Shown here: positions 60,823-64,000 of the stretch, in pieces | Position numbering within the stretch: the first letter of the stretch is position 1 | How the letters are laid out: each line of letters begins with the position of its first letter | NCBI GenBank assembly: GCA_028551475.1 | Contig: CM052361.1 | Coordinates: forward strand, 17,239,274-17,303,273 | DNA from: Casuarina equisetifolia | Taxonomy: Eukaryota > Streptophyta > Magnoliopsida > Fagales > Casuarinaceae | Reading direction: 5' to 3' | Length of the DNA stretch: 64,000 nucleotides | Notes under the pieces: generated by a model | The model's input: the letters and a program-made list of their open reading frames with translations, nothing else | The model's database searches: none | Told to the model about the DNA's origin: nothing | Translations under genes and position numbers: made by a program

Positions 60823-63800
60823 TTGGAAGCCTTCCCCCTTCCTTTTTTTCTTTAAGTTTAGCCTTGTCCTCAAGGCCATTTTTCTCCTACATTAAGCTAA
60901 AATTTTGGGAACCACACCCTAAATTGATCATCACCCTCCCAAGTACCCTTTGATGGAACCTTTCCATGCCAATGGATAAAAAACTCCCTCTTCCTTTACC
61001 TACTACACTAGTTTAGTACTACTTACCAAAATGATTCTTCCTCATCCTTAAGGAACACTTCTTACTCTTCATTCACATTCTGTACATATCTCTTAAGTTT
61101 TGAAACATGAAAAACATGATGTACCTTTACTCTTGCATGCAAGCTAAGTTTGTACACAACGTCCATAATGCATTGTGCCACTTTGTATGGACCATGAAAT
61201 TCAGAAGTTAACTTGCTATTCCTTTTATTTTTCAATGATACTTGTTGATGTTAAGGTAGTTTAATAAATACATAATCACCCACCTAGAATTGCACATCCC
61301 TTCTTCTTTTATCATAAAACCTATTCATTCTTTCTCGTGCTACTTGTAAATTCCTTTTGATTTGAATAAAGACCTTACCTTGTTCTTCTAAAAGCTATTC
61401 CATTTCTACCATCCTTGTGATTCCATTAACATAAGATAGAAAAATAGGTATAGCATGTGCATTGTAGACCTATGCTAGCTTGTTTTATAACATAATTAAG
61501 CCTATGTAATGCATTTAACCCATGTTTTAGGGTTTTCCCCAACAAAATACCTCAAAATACATCTCTAGAATCTTATTAAGAACCTTGGTCTACATGTGAA
61601 ACTAAGCATGGTGTGTTGAAGAAAAGTTGAAGTTAGTCTATTGGGGTTTAAAAAGTTCTTACCAAAATTGGCTTGTAAAAAAAGGATCTCTATTACATAC
61701 TATAGATTTGGACATCTTGTGCAACTTAAAGATGTTATTAATAAACACTTGTGCCTTCATGGGTGCAGTGTAAGGGTGAGCCATGGAATAAAGTGCAAAA
61801 ACTTAGACATGCAATCAACTACCACAAGAATCACCAACTAATCTTTCCACATAGAAAGCTCTCAATAAAGTCCATGGTAATGTCTTCCTAGATCTAATGC
61901 AACAAGGGCAAAGGTTGCAATTTTCCCCTTGTGAATCCATTTTCACTTTTTCATTGTTGACAAATCTGACACTCCCTTACCATTTGGTTCACCACATTTT
62001 TCATCACCTTCCAAAAGAAAGCTACTTTCACTCACTCCAAGGCTTTCTCCATACAATGTTTAGAATTAGAAGAGAGTTAGCATGCAAAAAATCCTTCCCT
62101 TAAAAAGAACTATTCCATCCTTATACTCCTAAGGCCCAACTACTTCCCTCTCCAATATATGTCCTAGTAGAGTTCTAAAGACTCTTCATTAACTTGAATT
62201 TTTCTTTGAACAATATCCAACCATAAAGGAATAGGAGTTGTCACTAAAAGAGTAAAGGGTTGAATTAGGTAATAAAAGCTTTTTATATTTTCTTTTAATA
62301 ATTTTTTTTATGTTTAATCACAAGTAACAAGAAGAAGATTAACAAACAAGTAAACAATCAAAGAAAATAAGACACAAAGATTTAGGAGGTAGTTTAGCCC
62401 ACAAGTTAGCATATACTCCACCCTACTTTAGTTTCCTCACTAAAGTCCTCTTTAAAAAATGCCTATGAATAAACCAAATTATAAGGGATTGTCAATCTCT
62501 TTTTAACCTAGAATATAAAAATTTCTTTCCTTAGAAATTTTATTTTATGACACTTAGAGTGTCTTACAATATTAAATATAATATTAATCAAATACCAAAT
62601 GAATGACTTCAAAGAAAGCCAATGCAATAGAACTTATCAAATAAAAATCACAGTATAAAGTCAATGCAATAGAACATAATACAAGTAGATATGAAATGAA
62701 ATCACTGAGTAATCAGAGTAGCATGATGTAGACTTCATGTTGCACTACTTGCTATAGTTTTCAAGAGATACCCTTGAAATTAATTAGTGCAAATCCTTTA
62801 TGGATGAACTATTACTCTTTTTCCAAAATTTCTTGTCAAACCAATAGTTAGATTGCAAGATTTCGACCATGAAATTCTCTAGGGTTTGCTTAAAATGGAA
62901 AGAAAATAGGTGTGAAAAAGTTTGTGCTTGTGTTACACCTTTTGAGAGAATCTTTATGTTTTTTCACATGTTGAATGGCATTGTCTCATGAGATGTCGTC
63001 ATTTCCTTTAATGGTCTAGCTAAAGTATGGTGTGGTCACTTATATTGGAATGTGTGCACTATTGACTTGTTAAGTCAACTTGCTACTGATAGAATATGTC
63101 AAAGCTCATTTGCTATATAATTGTTATGACAAAGCTCATAAGTAGAGTTTTTACATGTACTTGTTATGACAACAATTTTTTTAATAATAAGTTCTATGTT
63201 TTTTATTTTTTACCATAATCAATTCTAATAAGATTTAAATGCTTATATCTACAAATGTGAAATTCAAATAAAATTAACTCTTTTAAATATTCTTTTATGA
63301 CACAACAAATTAGATGCAAATCAAATCAACCACAATAAAAAGGATATATTTTAGTTATCCACAAATCAAATTACCTTTTAACTGAGAATAGAACATTTAT
63401 TAAGAAAATCAAATAAATGGACAAATTTAAGAGTTTTGAATTTATTAAAATTGAATTTTCCTAATAGTCACAACTTGACACTTCCAACAAAGGCACTCCT
63501 CTTAATCTAAATCTCTCTTGGACAACCTATCTTCTTATACTCCACAACAAAATGATATTCTAATAGTTTGGACATCCACTTTTGTTAGTTTAAGCTTACC
63601 AACTTCTAATCTTAGATAAATTTAAGATTGTGCTAATCCATCCAGATTATGAATTGTAACCCCAATAGATAATGCTTTCATTTTTTAACTACCATCACTA
63701 TTGCTAACATTTCTTTTTCATACATTGATAATTTCAAGTGATTTCCATGAAGGGCCTTACTAAAGTGTGCTTTTGGTTTTTTCCCTTAGGATAAGACTAC

Positions 63801-64000
63801 TCTGAATCCATTTCCTGATGCATTGCATTCAACCACAAAAGACTAGCCGAAATTAGGAAGAGCAAATATTAGTGCCAAAGTCATAACTACTTAAGCTTTT
63901 CAAAGTCTACTTGTGCCTTTACATTCCACTGAAAGGCATCCTTTTTCAATAGCCTAGATTGTCACACAACCTGGACTTCATATTTGTGTGATTATAACTT
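60823..64000 (-). mobile_element. Ty3/gypsy chromovirus element C (runs off the right edge)
   Basis: Minus-strand fossil. From right to left: reverse transcriptase end and RNase H (about 63500-63960, with EYHFVVEYKK), integrase with zinc-binding region, core and C-terminal part (about 62240 down to 61100), and a chromodomain (about 60905-61000; the segment FFIHWHGKVPSKGTWE). A purine tract (aaaaaaaggaagggggaagg, minus) lies near 60835. The chromodomain places it among chromoviruses. An unrelated repeat is inserted between RNase H and integrase (about 62244-63480). Broken at many points. The 5' half and 5' LTR lie beyond 64000. Confidence 0.88.
62244..63480. mobile_element. Non-coding repeat inserted in gypsy element C
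   Basis: About 1.2 kb without gypsy similarity. It begins near aaagggttgaattaggt and contains gatttaggaggtagtttagc, the same order of words as the insertion at 46640-48310. Very AT-rich, with no coding capacity. Edges approximate, superfamily not determined. Confidence 0.55.

Larger units (their letters stand above)
59246..60830. other. Spacer between gypsy A and gypsy C with LINE remnant and minisatellite
   Basis: No host gene. Apart from the ORF1 remnant and minisatellite, it holds AT-rich DNA. Its right part (from perhaps 60300 to about 60822) is probably the 3' LTR of gypsy element C, starting TGTATTTATGAG on the minus strand. Its far edge is not resolved because the partner lies outside the window. 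Confidence 0.45.

Overview
This window comes from the nuclear genome of a dicot plant, probably a woody perennial; I cannot name the species. The evidence is GT-AG introns in plant enzyme genes, AT-rich intergenic DNA, and dense Ty1/copia and Ty3/gypsy LTR elements with methionine-tRNA-type primer sites, plus LINE and SINE pieces and plant-type miniature LTR elements (TRIMs).

Left part (about 1-28 kb): a local family of quinone oxidoreductase homologues of the chloroplast-envelope type (ceQORH, MDR superfamily). Copy A (+) is cut by the left edge and shows only its last exon. Copies B, C and D (all -) are complete, each with four exons and a predicted 329-residue product, with identical exon sizes (66, 142, 92, 690 bp) and intron phases. 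B and C lie in a segmental duplication (about 10.1-15.7 kb and 16.6-21.3 kb). Copy C carries a solo LTR in intron 3, while copy B keeps the empty site. Copy D is compact and divergent and has unusual residues around the NADPH site. Between A and B lie a small copia element with intact target duplication (2574-5073) and worn copia and gypsy pieces.

Middle (about 28-43 kb): 420 bp upstream of D is a tandem array of a miniature LTR element, four LTRs and three internal segments, flanked by a 5-bp target duplication. Next come a worn copia element (about 30.2-37.7 kb) that holds a SINE-like sequence and a 5'-truncated LINE, then a probable single-exon host gene for a 149-residue hydrophobic, helix-rich protein (39485-39934), then gene-poor DNA with a worn TRIM-like pair.

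Right part (43-64 kb) is a retroelement graveyard: a copia element with equal 286-bp LTRs and a perfect target duplication (43258-49938), itself invaded by a repeat; a gypsy element (about 50.3-59.2 kb) whose reverse transcriptase region is split by a second gypsy chromovirus on the opposite strand (51147-56100); a LINE ORF1 remnant; a 24-bp minisatellite; and a third, chromodomain-bearing gypsy element (-) running off the right edge, also invaded by a repeat like the one in the copia element.

The only genes with clear host function are the four oxidoreductases and, less surely, the 149-residue protein. The most interesting signals are the TRIM tandem array beside copy D, the changed cofactor site of copy D, and the solo LTR whose empty site survives in the duplicate gene.
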